Source of the DNA: a bacterium | Lineage (GTDB): Bacteria; Patescibacteriota; Dojkabacteria; JAKAPS01; JAJZLI01 | Length of the DNA stretch: 6,254 nucleotides | NCBI GenBank assembly: GCA_021803645.1 | Contig: JAJZLI010000056.1 | Span: 1-6,254, forward strand | Direction: 5' to 3' | Part shown: positions 1-5,198 of the stretch, piece after piece | Layout of the letters: every line of letters starts with the position of its first letter | Position numbering within the stretch: the first letter of the stretch is position 1 | Program-made: the position numbers and the translations under genes | Notes under the pieces: model-generated | The model's input: the letters and a program-made list of their open reading frames with translations, nothing else | Database searches by the model: none | What the model was told of the DNA's origin: nothing

Positions 1-480
1 TCGCATGACGAGTTTCTCTGGTAATATGTATTTTCCAGTAAAATCAAACCATACTGTCATAAAATCCTCTTTATTAAGTTTTCTAATCTTACCGATCTCA
101 GGATCTTGTAAGTAAATATATTCATCATCTATTCCACTTACTACACTGTAATGTCCATCAGCAACATCCTCATCTGTATAATCTTTTCTGCCTCTGGTAA
201 ACCAGTTTACAATAACAGGAACCCCTTTTTGTAACCATTCTTCAATATCATTCAAATAGCAATTATTTTTTATAAAAACCTTAAAATCCAGGCTTTCCGC
301 AGCATTTTTTATTCCTTGATCATCAGTACCTAGATCTTTATTAGTTTTACAAAGTTCCGCTAACTCTTTTTCGGATGATTCTTTACCATAGTAGGATAAT
401 ACAATTTTTAAAGAAGCTGGTCCGCACATACCTGAATTTAAAGTTTCTTGGAATGGGTTTATGTTTAAGAATTTTTTCAT
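1..480 (-). CDS. C39-like (papain-fold) cysteine peptidase, C-terminus cut by window edge
   Basis: Translated from the ATG at 480 on the minus strand, this gives 160 open codons running off the left edge. The protein matches the stand-alone C39-like peptidase family. There is a nucleophile motif GMCGPAS with Cys19, a candidate oxyanion Gln11 upstream, a His110 motif (DGHYSVVSGID), and Asp126 in LQDPEIG. Together these give a complete putative Cys-His-Asp triad. The middle segment GVPVIVNW is the usual core strand before the His motif. No signal peptide, membrane segment or ABC-transporter domain is visible, so it is probably cytoplasmic, unlike peptidase domains of bacteriocin exporters. The family is commonly around 165-200 residues, so little should be missing. 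It starts 4 bp after the stop of a small upstream gene, has no Shine-Dalgarno, and is probably translationally coupled to it. The substrate is unknown. The fold assignment is fairly secure; activity is inferred from the residues. Confidence 0.8.
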   Translation of the reverse strand, partial: MKKFLNINPFQETLNSGMCGPASLKIVLSYYGKESSEKELAELCKTNKDLGTDDQGIKNAAESLDFKVFIKNNCYLNDIEEWLQKGVPVIVNWFTRGRKDYTDEDVADGHYSVVSGIDDEYIYLQDPEIGKIRKLNKEDFMTVWFDFTGKYILPEKLVMR

Positions 481-484
481 GCTT

Positions 485-673
485 TTATTTATTTTGTAGT
501 CCGAATGTTTCAATGAATTTAGTATGTATTGCCAACACTCTTTCTTTCGTTTGTCCTATTATAATAAATCCTAAATGTGGTTGTATCCTGTTTATAATCG
601 ATAGAACAATTCCTTCTTTTTCGCCTTGTATGGGATATAGTATATCACTTAATTCCTTCAGCAGCTCAGTCAT
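485..673 (-). CDS. Small orphan protein (62 aa) upstream of the C39-like peptidase
   Basis: I do not recognise this protein. The 62-residue ORF begins MTELLKELSDILYPIQGEKE and ends FIETFGLQNK. It alternates amphipathic helical stretches (residues 1-14 and about 42-57) with a hydrophobic strand-like centre (HLGFIIIGQ), with no clear transmembrane segment, signal peptide, cysteine or double-glycine leader. Charged residues and hydrophobic spacing look like a soluble folded protein. The plus-strand reading frame over the same bases gives a low-complexity hydrophobic product and was discarded. Its TAA stop lies 4 bp before the peptidase ATG, so the two are likely one transcript and one functional unit. 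No Shine-Dalgarno precedes its start. It could be a regulator, partner or substrate of the peptidase, but nothing in the sequence decides this. Confidence 0.6.
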   Translation of the reverse strand: MTELLKELSDILYPIQGEKEGIVLSIINRIQPHLGFIIIGQTKERVLAIHTKFIETFGLQNK

Positions 674-692
674 ACTCAGGTTAGTAGTTTAG

Positions 693-857
693 TATTCAAA
701 ATTATTATTTGAACTCTTTATAGGTTCAGAACCAGAAGATAAACGTGAGATTATCGGATTGACACTTCAGAACCTGTTTTTGAATCAAGGAAAGCTTGAA
801 TATACACCACAAAAACCCTTTGATAGTATATTCGTGGAGGCTAATAGACTAAATTGG
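693..857 (+). pseudogene. C-terminal remnant of a serine site-specific recombinase
   Basis: A plus-strand frame is open from just after a TAG at 690-692. It carries GSEPEDKREIIGLTLQNL followed by LNQGKLEYTPQKPFDSI. This resembles the extreme C-terminus of large serine recombinases, where a KR-E-I segment precedes a G/D-K-L strand and a KPF motif. Everything N-terminal (the catalytic serine domain and the zinc ribbon) is missing. Upstream sequence in all plus-strand frames shows nothing recombinase-like, so this is a broken copy. The frame has no stop of its own before tRNA-Gly. It enters the complement of the tRNA 3' end at a Trp codon at 855-857 and continues as SERRDLNPRP, a product typical of antisense tRNA, to a stop at 963-965. 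Recombinase genes abutting a tRNA 3' end are typical of integrated elements. The match is from memory of family patterns and rests on about 45 residues. Confidence 0.6.
723..733. repeat. Small palindrome GGTTCAGAACC with a partial direct copy
   Basis: GGTTC and GAACC are exact reverse complements around a single central A. Nine of the bases (TTCAGAACC) recur at 766-774, 41 bp downstream. Both lie inside the recombinase remnant and upstream of the small minus-strand gene, so they could be an operator or simply codon coincidence. Nothing else supports a function. Confidence 0.25.
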
Positions 858-929
858 AGTGAGAGACGGGATTTGAACCCGCGGCCTCTTCCTTGGGAAG
901 GAAGCATTCTACCACTGAACTACTCTCAC
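855..929 (-). tRNA. tRNA-Gly(CCC), CCA encoded
   Basis: The minus strand folds into a full cloverleaf. The acceptor stem GTGAGAG/CTCTCAC (7 bp) is perfect. The D-stem is GTTC/GAAT with the short D-loop usual for tRNA-Gly, and the anticodon stem CTTCC/GGAAG encloses the loop TTCCCAA. The variable loop is AGGCC. The T-arm is GCGGG/CCCGT with loop TTCAAAT. The discriminator is T (usual for bacterial tRNA-Gly), followed by an encoded CCA at 857-855. The anticodon CCC reads only GGG, a rare codon in such an AT-rich genome. It lies 9 bp downstream of tRNA-Thr on the same strand, so the pair is probably one transcript. Its 3' end abuts the recombinase remnant, making it the likely attachment site of a former element. 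Confidence 0.96.
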
Positions 930-938
930 ATTTTTATT

Positions 939-1010
939 AGCCAACAAGCAGAATCGAACTGCTAACTCCACTTTACGAAAGTGATGCTTTTCCTCTTAAG
1001 CTATATTGGC
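939..1010 (-). tRNA. tRNA-Thr(CGT), CCA not encoded
   Basis: The minus strand gives a cloverleaf with acceptor stem GCCAATA/TGTTGGC (one G-U pair). The D-arm is GCTT/AAGC, and the anticodon stem TCACT/AGTGG encloses the loop TTCGTAA. The variable loop is short, four bases, and the T-arm is AGCAG/CTGCT with loop TTCGATT. The anticodon CGT reads ACG (Thr). The discriminator is T and the next bases are AAT, so the CCA must be added after transcription, unlike the neighbouring tRNA-Gly. It is first in a two-tRNA minus-strand unit. A weak -10-like TAAAAT (complement of 1030-1035) lies about 20 bp upstream, with no convincing -35. Confidence 0.95.
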
Positions 1011-1043
1011 CAACGTACAAATTAGGTTTATTTTATCAGATTT

Positions 1044-1072
1044 TTGTTTTTTTACCTATTTGGTTATATAAT
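1044..1072 (+). promoter_or_regulatory. Predicted sigma70-type promoter for the bax1-dedA operon, leaderless
   Basis: A -35 element TTGTTT (1044-1049), a 17-bp spacer and a perfect -10 TATAAT (1067-1072) are visible. Transcription would start about 7 bases after the -10, at 1079-1081, and the ATG is at 1081. The mRNA would then have essentially no 5' leader, which fits the absence of a Shine-Dalgarno. Confidence 0.6.
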
Positions 1073-1080
1073 AACTTGAT

Positions 1081-1713
1081 ATGGGAACTTATTTTTTATC
1101 AAGAGTATTTGGTATATTTAGTATGTCCTTGGTTGTGGCTGCTATTGGGGCATATTTTTCCAAGGATGTAAATTTGACTAATATTTTTGTAGTTCTAATT
1201 CTTGTAATAATAGAATTTGCATTAATTTTTGCAATAAATGCTCTTAAACGAAACCCTACATTGTCAGCCCTACTTTTATTTGGATTTACTTTTATTTCTG
1301 GACTTATTATTGGTCCTGTTATATATACATTTTTCCAGTTTGGCGCATCTGGACTTGTTTTTGAGGCATTGGGTATTACTGCTGGTATATTTCTTTTTAT
1401 TACTGCAATTGTATATATTTTCCATATTGATCTTACAAAATCACGTATAGGAATATTTCTCATGATGGCGTTGTTTGGGATTATTGCAGTTAGTATTGTG
1501 AATCTGTTTTTACAAAATCCTGCTTTATATTTCTGGATTTCTTCAATTACTGTAGTAGTATTTTCGGGGTTTGTTTTATATGATATATCTAAGATACTGA
1601 ATAATCCCCAAATTGAAAATGAATATGTAGCGGCTTTACAATTGTATCTTGATTTTTATAATATATTTATAAATCTTTTAAACATTTTGGGAATTGTAAG
1701 AACACGTAAATGA
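1081..1713 (+). CDS. Bax inhibitor-1/YccA family membrane protein
   Basis: This 210-residue protein is almost entirely membrane-spanning, with about seven hydrophobic helices, as in the BI-1/YccA (TMBIM-like) family. The N-terminal GIFSMSLVVAAIGAYFS helix and the central SALLLFGFTFISGLIIGPV helix are typical of the family. Near the C-terminus, Asp168 in FVLYDISKI and Asp191 in LYLDFYNIFINLL are spaced like the di-aspartyl pH sensor of Bacillus subtilis YetJ (Asp171/Asp195), so a pH-gated calcium leak is possible. Family members are also linked to FtsH and membrane protein quality control. The ATG at 1081 is chosen because it fits the promoter spacing. The TGA stop overlaps the ATG of the DedA gene (ATGA at 1710-1713), which indicates one operon with coupled translation. 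The family is confident; the physiological role is inferred. Confidence 0.9.
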   Translation: MGTYFLSRVFGIFSMSLVVAAIGAYFSKDVNLTNIFVVLILVIIEFALIFAINALKRNPTLSALLLFGFTFISGLIIGPVIYTFFQFGASGLVFEALGITAGIFLFITAIVYIFHIDLTKSRIGIFLMMALFGIIAVSIVNLFLQNPALYFWISSITVVVFSGFVLYDISKILNNPQIENEYVAALQLYLDFYNIFINLLNILGIVRTRK

Positions 1714-2390
1714 AACATGTCTTTGTGCTTCATACTCATATAGCACAGATATCTCAATACCTTTCTGTTAAGAATGTTATTGATACACTCAATAATATTA
1801 TATTTCCGCATCTTTATGTTTTTATATTTATCTTTATTGGTCTTGAAGAAATGGGTATTCCAATGCCTTTACCAGGAGAATTTTTTGCATTTCTTGCCGG
1901 ATATAGAATAGAACAGGGAGATGCTAGTTTTATCGTTGTGTTTTTTTTGATTCTTGTATCTACTATTATTGGTTCTTCAATATTATATTCTATAATATAT
2001 TGGAAAGGTTTACCTTTTATTGAAAAATATGGAAAATATTTTTTTATGAAAGAAAAGAGAATCCAAGAAGTACATGGTTGGTTTTTAAAACATGGGTTTG
2101 ATGCTATTATTTTAGGCAGGTGGGTTTTTGGTATAAGAATTCTTGCGAATATCTTTGGTGGTCTTTTTAGATATCCTTATAGAAAATTTGTATCTGCAGT
2201 ATCTGTTGCAACTGTAGTTTGGATTTTATTTTATTTATCTTTAGGAATAATTCTTGGAAAATACTACCTTGGAATTATAAACTTTCTTAATCAATTTAAT
2301 GGTATTCTTGTTGAAGGTATATATCTTGCTATCCTTCCTCTTATAACATTTTTTTTTATAAAATATATTGCTGGTAAGTATAAAGATTAA
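1710..2390 (+). CDS. DedA family membrane protein (VTT/SNARE-associated domain)
   Basis: The 226-residue integral membrane protein carries the two DedA hallmarks. An N-terminal re-entrant region has Glu46/Glu47, then PMPLPGE with Glu57. Later comes GRWVFGIRILANIFGG with Arg137 and Arg143, the six-residue arginine spacing seen in essential residues of E. coli YqjA/YghB. Further helices lie at about 73-97, 157-181 and 200-218. Family members are implicated in undecaprenyl-phosphate or phospholipid translocation across the inner membrane and in envelope homeostasis. Residues 1-30 form an amphipathic N-terminal segment before the first membrane helix, and the start is fixed by the 4-bp overlap with bax1. 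Its TAA stop shares the TTAA at 2387-2390 with the stop of the convergent pilin gene. The family is confident; the exact lipid substrate cannot be told. Confidence 0.9.
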   Translation: MKHVFVLHTHIAQISQYLSVKNVIDTLNNIIFPHLYVFIFIFIGLEEMGIPMPLPGEFFAFLAGYRIEQGDASFIVVFFLILVSTIIGSSILYSIIYWKGLPFIEKYGKYFFMKEKRIQEVHGWFLKHGFDAIILGRWVFGIRILANIFGGLFRYPYRKFVSAVSVATVVWILFYLSLGIILGKYYLGIINFLNQFNGILVEGIYLAILPLITFFFIKYIAGKYKD

Positions 2391-3043
2391 TTTGTGCAAT
2401 TAAGAGGTGTTGCTCCTGATGGTGTATTGTTAGTAGGATATGCCTGTATTGTTGCTGGATTCGAATTAGATGTGTTAAGTATCATGATATAAGCTACTGT
2501 TGATAATGGAGGAAGTGGCGTATATTGAGCCGTCCCTGAAGGAACATTATCTGCAAGGCAATAATTTAAGTTTTCACTACCTTTTGGTCCCGAAACTATT
2601 TGTACTGTATAGCTATATGTCATAGCTGAAGATGTTTGTGGCAGGTTTATATATAATGATATACCATTTGAACTACTATTTCCTAAATTTACAGGAAGAG
2701 TATCCCCAACTTTTACATTATCTATTGGTTGGTATATTGGAGAAATGATATAACTACATTGTGCATTTTTGTTACCTCCTCTACATTGTTGTGCTGGTGT
2801 ATCTGCTAATGTTTGAATTTGAGGAGTAGAATTATATGCATTCTCTGAAATATAGTTAAGCCCATCTTGTATACCTGATTGTGCAATTGAAAATGCTTGT
2901 TGTCCTGCTTCGGATGTCGAACTTAATGATGTTGTTCTTATAACATTTGATGTGAGAGATAATATTACAATTAGTAATATTACAGCAAGAAGCATTACAA
3001 CGATTAATGTTTGCCCTCTTTTCCCCACTCTCTTTAAATACAT
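2387..3043 (-). CDS. PilX-like minor pilin / type IV pilus-like protein
   Basis: This 218-residue protein has a short basic N-terminus (KRVGKRG), then one hydrophobic helix at about residues 11-30 starting GQTLIVVMLLAVILL. Next comes the amphipathic stretch EAGQQAFSIAQSGIQDGL (45-62). That pattern is typical of PilX/GspK-type minor pilins, where the consensus reads FxxAEAGIExAL. A prepilin-peptidase site after Gly10 is possible, but the usual Glu at +5 is a Val. The remaining 150 residues are rich in Ser, Thr, Asn, Gln and Pro and look extracytoplasmic. They hold four cysteines (87, 96, 162, 216) that could form two disulfides. The gene is monocistronic as far as seen, divergent from ftsQ and convergent with dedA. 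A role in surface pili or DNA uptake is inferred; no other pilus genes are in the window. Confidence 0.75.
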   Translation of the reverse strand: MYLKRVGKRGQTLIVVMLLAVILLIVILSLTSNVIRTTSLSSTSEAGQQAFSIAQSGIQDGLNYISENAYNSTPQIQTLADTPAQQCRGGNKNAQCSYIISPIYQPIDNVKVGDTLPVNLGNSSSNGISLYINLPQTSSAMTYSYTVQIVSGPKGSENLNYCLADNVPSGTAQYTPLPPLSTVAYIMILNTSNSNPATIQAYPTNNTPSGATPLNCTN

Positions 3044-3049
3044 AAGTAT

Positions 3050-3078
3050 AATATAGTATAAGAGATATAAGTAATCAA
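3050..3078 (-). promoter_or_regulatory. Predicted leaderless promoter of the pilin-like gene
   Basis: Read on the minus strand: -35 TTGATT (complement of 3073-3078), 17-bp spacer, -10 TATATT (complement of 3050-3055), then six bases to the ATG at 3043. The predicted start of transcription falls on the initiation codon. A second -10-like TATACT overlaps it five bases upstream. The 42-bp divergent gap must also serve ftsQ, for which no -35/-10 pair with correct spacing is evident. Confidence 0.45.
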
Positions 3079-3085
3079 TATCCTT

Positions 3086-3754
3086 ATGAAAAATATTTTA
3101 AAAAGTTATAAAACATATACAACTATAGCAATAATTCTTTTGCTCAGTTACTTATTTTTCTTCTACTTTAGGATCACTAGTATTTATGTCTCTGGTAGCA
3201 CATATGGTTATAATGTTCAAATTACCTCTTTACTTAACAGATTAGACAGAAATAAAAGTATTTTTCTAATTTCAAATAAAACCTTCCTTTCCCAAATAAT
3301 GCCTCTGTATCCAATCGTCTCTTCTGTAAAGGTTTCGAAAAGATTTCCATCTTTAGTAAATGTAAAAATTAATAGTAATAATATTGTTTATACATATATA
3401 TATAAAGGAAAAAGTTATTTTGTTGGTAGTAATGGAGGATATATAACAGGAAATATTACAAATGTTTACCCTACTGTGTACTCTTCTGTCCCTATTAGTG
3501 CCTATTATAAGGAAAAACTTCTTTCTTTAATAAGTAAAATCAATAGTCAATTTTTATTTTCTGTCAACTTATATAAGTTAAATAGTCAATATGTTTCTTT
3601 GATGCTTTCAAATGGTTTAACTGTGATTGTAAATTTTAACAAATCTATTTCTTTACAGATAAGCCAAATAATTGATGTCGAAAAGACTCTCGACATAAAA
3701 AGTTGTCCTATTTTGAATGTAGAATTTAATAAGATATTTTGTTCTGAAGGTTAG
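3086..3754 (+). CDS. ftsQ: Cell division protein FtsQ/DivIB
   Basis: This is a bitopic protein of 222 residues. It has a short cytoplasmic N-terminus with lysines, one transmembrane helix at about residues 12-28 (IAIILLLSYLFFFYF), and then an extracytoplasmic part. Residues 30-97 fit the FtsQ-type POTRA domain: ITSIYVSGS as first strand, a helix with LLNRL, and VSSVKVSKRFPSLVNVKI as the closing strands. A beta-rich domain follows. FtsQ links the Z-ring to FtsB/FtsL and septal wall synthesis. Sequence conservation in this family is weak, so position directly upstream of ftsA and ftsZ is a major part of the call. The length is a little shorter than the roughly 250-275 residues of proteobacterial FtsQ. 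Unusually, the sequence is rich in Ser, Asn, Ile and Tyr. No Shine-Dalgarno precedes the ATG, and the gene ends with TAG 43 bp before the ftsA start. Confidence 0.85.
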   Translation: MKNILKSYKTYTTIAIILLLSYLFFFYFRITSIYVSGSTYGYNVQITSLLNRLDRNKSIFLISNKTFLSQIMPLYPIVSSVKVSKRFPSLVNVKINSNNIVYTYIYKGKSYFVGSNGGYITGNITNVYPTVYSSVPISAYYKEKLLSLISKINSQFLFSVNLYKLNSQYVSLMLSNGLTVIVNFNKSISLQISQIIDVEKTLDIKSCPILNVEFNKIFCSEG

Positions 3755-3759
3755 TTTTC

Positions 3760-3788
3760 TTGCACAGATTTTCTCTTTGATATATACT
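3760..3788 (+). promoter_or_regulatory. Predicted sigma70-type promoter of ftsA, nearly leaderless
   Basis: A -35 TTGCAC (3760-3765), a 17-bp spacer and an extended-looking -10 TATACT (3783-3788) lie between ftsQ and ftsA. The predicted transcription start at about 3795-3798 coincides with the ATG at 3798. This supports 3798 rather than the in-frame TTG at 3777 as the real start, because 3777 would lie between the promoter elements. Confidence 0.6.
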
Positions 3789-3797
3789 TTTTTTAAT

Positions 3798-5117
3798 ATG
3801 ACTAAAGATACAGTTACAGGAATTGATGTAGGCTCTTCCAAGATTACTACAATAATTGCTAATAAGCAAAATGATCAAATATCTGTTGTCGGTGTTGCTA
3901 CATATAAAAGTAGAGGAATTAAAAAAGGTGTTATTGTAAACATAGATGATGCTATTAGTTCTGTGTCTGAATGTCTTGAAGCTGCAGAAAGAATGGCGGG
4001 ATTTAACGTTTCTGAAGCATACATATCCCTTGGTTGTAAGCAAATATCAAGTACTAATAATAAAGGGGTTGTGGCTATTTCTAAAGATGAAATAGGCCAA
4101 GATGATATAACACGGGCTATAGATAGTGCAAAGGCAATCTCTATTCCTCAGTCTAGGGAAATAATGCATGTTATTCCGAAAGAATTTATTGTAGATTCTC
4201 AAGGAGGGATAAAAGATCCTTCAGGTATGTCTGGGATCAGGTTGGAGGTTGATACTCATATTATTACTGTGTCTAGTATGGTATATAAAAACCTTGAAAA
4301 ATGTATTAATCAGGTGGGTCTTGCAGTCAAAGGTGTTGTGTTCTCTGGTTGGGCAGATGCTGAAATAATGTTATCAGATACAGAAAAAGAATTAGGGGTA
4401 ATGCTTGTTGATATTGGTTTTGGAGTCAGTGATATTGTAATATATCAAGAAGACTCTATTGTTTTTAGTGCATCAGTTCCTATTGGTAGTGCAAATATCA
4501 CAAACGATATAGCAATTGGTTTACGTTTGTCTATCCAAGATGCAGAGAAGGTCAAGGTACAACTTCCTTCCCTAATAAAGCATGCAAGAATAAGAAAGGA
4601 AAAAGAAACAAATGATAGTAAGTATATGTATGCGAAAAAACCTCAATCAGCTATGCCCCTTTTAAAAACTGAAAATTTAGTATTAAAACTTTCAGATATA
4701 GGAATTAAATCTGAAAATGGATTTGATGATATCCCTATGCATGTTTTGGATGATATTATAAATTCTAGACTAGAAGAAATTTTTGCATCAATCGAAAAAG
4801 AAGTTTCTGCTTCTGGATTTAATTGTAGAATGCCATCTGGGGTTGTTTTTACGGGAGGTGGATCTAAGCTTGCATCTTTAAAGCAAGAAGCTCAGAGATA
4901 TTTCTCTACAGCAGTAAGAATTGGAATACCCAACAACTTTAGTGGTTCCTCCGATGAAATTTCTGGACCTATGTTCTCTACTGTTCAGGGTTTGATTGCT
5001 TTTGGTTTCAATCAAAATTCAAAGAACAAATCTCAAGGAGGAAGGCCTTCATTAAGGGATTTTGGGAAAGAAAATACTGGAGGTATTATAGGGTGGATAA
5101 AATCTTTGATACCATAA
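3798..5117 (+). CDS. ftsA: Cell division protein FtsA (actin-like Z-ring membrane anchor)
   Basis: The 439-residue actin-fold ATPase shows the expected order. A phosphate-1 loop GIDVGSSKI (8-16) comes first. The SHS2/1C subdomain, specific to FtsA and replacing actin 1B, spans about residues 80-165. The phosphate-2 motif (205-213) and the adenosine motif VVFTGGGSKL near the C-terminal third follow. The protein ends in an amphipathic helix, GGIIGWIKSLIP, which serves as membrane-targeting sequence. FtsA binds the FtsZ C-terminal peptide and anchors the ring to the membrane. Two oddities stand out. Phosphate-2 reads DIGFGVSDI, with Phe208 where a glycine is usual and Val-Ser for Thr-Thr. A lysine-rich stretch of about 45 residues follows LPSLIKHA, longer than in E. 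coli. The start at 3798 is preferred over TTG 3777 on promoter spacing and family N-terminus. It lies between ftsQ and ftsZ. Confidence 0.96.
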   Translation: MTKDTVTGIDVGSSKITTIIANKQNDQISVVGVATYKSRGIKKGVIVNIDDAISSVSECLEAAERMAGFNVSEAYISLGCKQISSTNNKGVVAISKDEIGQDDITRAIDSAKAISIPQSREIMHVIPKEFIVDSQGGIKDPSGMSGIRLEVDTHIITVSSMVYKNLEKCINQVGLAVKGVVFSGWADAEIMLSDTEKELGVMLVDIGFGVSDIVIYQEDSIVFSASVPIGSANITNDIAIGLRLSIQDAEKVKVQLPSLIKHARIRKEKETNDSKYMYAKKPQSAMPLLKTENLVLKLSDIGIKSENGFDDIPMHVLDDIINSRLEEIFASIEKEVSASGFNCRMPSGVVFTGGGSKLASLKQEAQRYFSTAVRIGIPNNFSGSSDEISGPMFSTVQGLIAFGFNQNSKNKSQGGRPSLRDFGKENTGGIIGWIKSLIP

Positions 5118-5163
5118 ATTTACCAAATATATCTACAGATTGATATTCTTTTAAATTTATGGT
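5111..5163. repeat. 12-bp perfect inverted repeat in the ftsA-ftsZ junction
   Basis: ACCATAAATTTA (5111-5122) is exactly complementary to TAAATTTATGGT (5152-5163), with 29 bases between. The left arm spans the ftsA stop codon and the right arm ends 35 bases before the ftsZ ATG. No T-run fit for a standard intrinsic terminator follows directly (TTTAATTA). It could be an RNA hairpin or an operator overlapping the ftsZ promoter. In DNA this AT-rich, one such repeat by chance is not very unlikely. Confidence 0.4.
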
Positions 5164-5168
5164 TTAAT
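5140..5168 (+). promoter_or_regulatory. Candidate promoter upstream of ftsZ
   Basis: A -35 TTGATA (5140-5145), a 17-bp spacer and a -10 TTTAAT (5163-5168) predict transcription from about 5175. That leaves a leader of about 24 bases before the ftsZ ATG, without a Shine-Dalgarno. The right arm of the inverted repeat covers the end of the spacer and the first base of the -10. AT-richness makes this weaker than the bax1 and ftsA promoters. Confidence 0.4.
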
Positions 5169-5198
5169 TACACATGAAATATTTTAATTATTCTACAT

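Noticed and set aside
375..692. 105-codon plus-strand frame over the small gene and peptidase start
   Set aside because: The product is a cysteine- and phenylalanine-rich hydrophobic string with no family pattern, and it overlaps better-supported minus-strand genes throughout.
783..799. Possible tRNA terminator hairpin (TCAAG...CTTGA)
   Set aside because: The stem is only five base pairs, AT-rich, with no following T-run of the right length on the minus strand.
858..965. Protein-like plus-strand frame with SERRDLNPRP and ILPLNYSHI
   Set aside because: It is the complement of tRNA-Gly and tRNA-Thr; this peptide is a well-known false product of antisense tRNA genes. Only the part before 857 was kept, as a recombinase remnant.
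3777..3797. In-frame TTG start seven codons upstream of the ftsA ATG
   Set aside because: It falls between the -35 and -10 of the predicted promoter and adds MIYTFFN, which is not part of the usual FtsA N-terminus. ATG 3798 was chosen.
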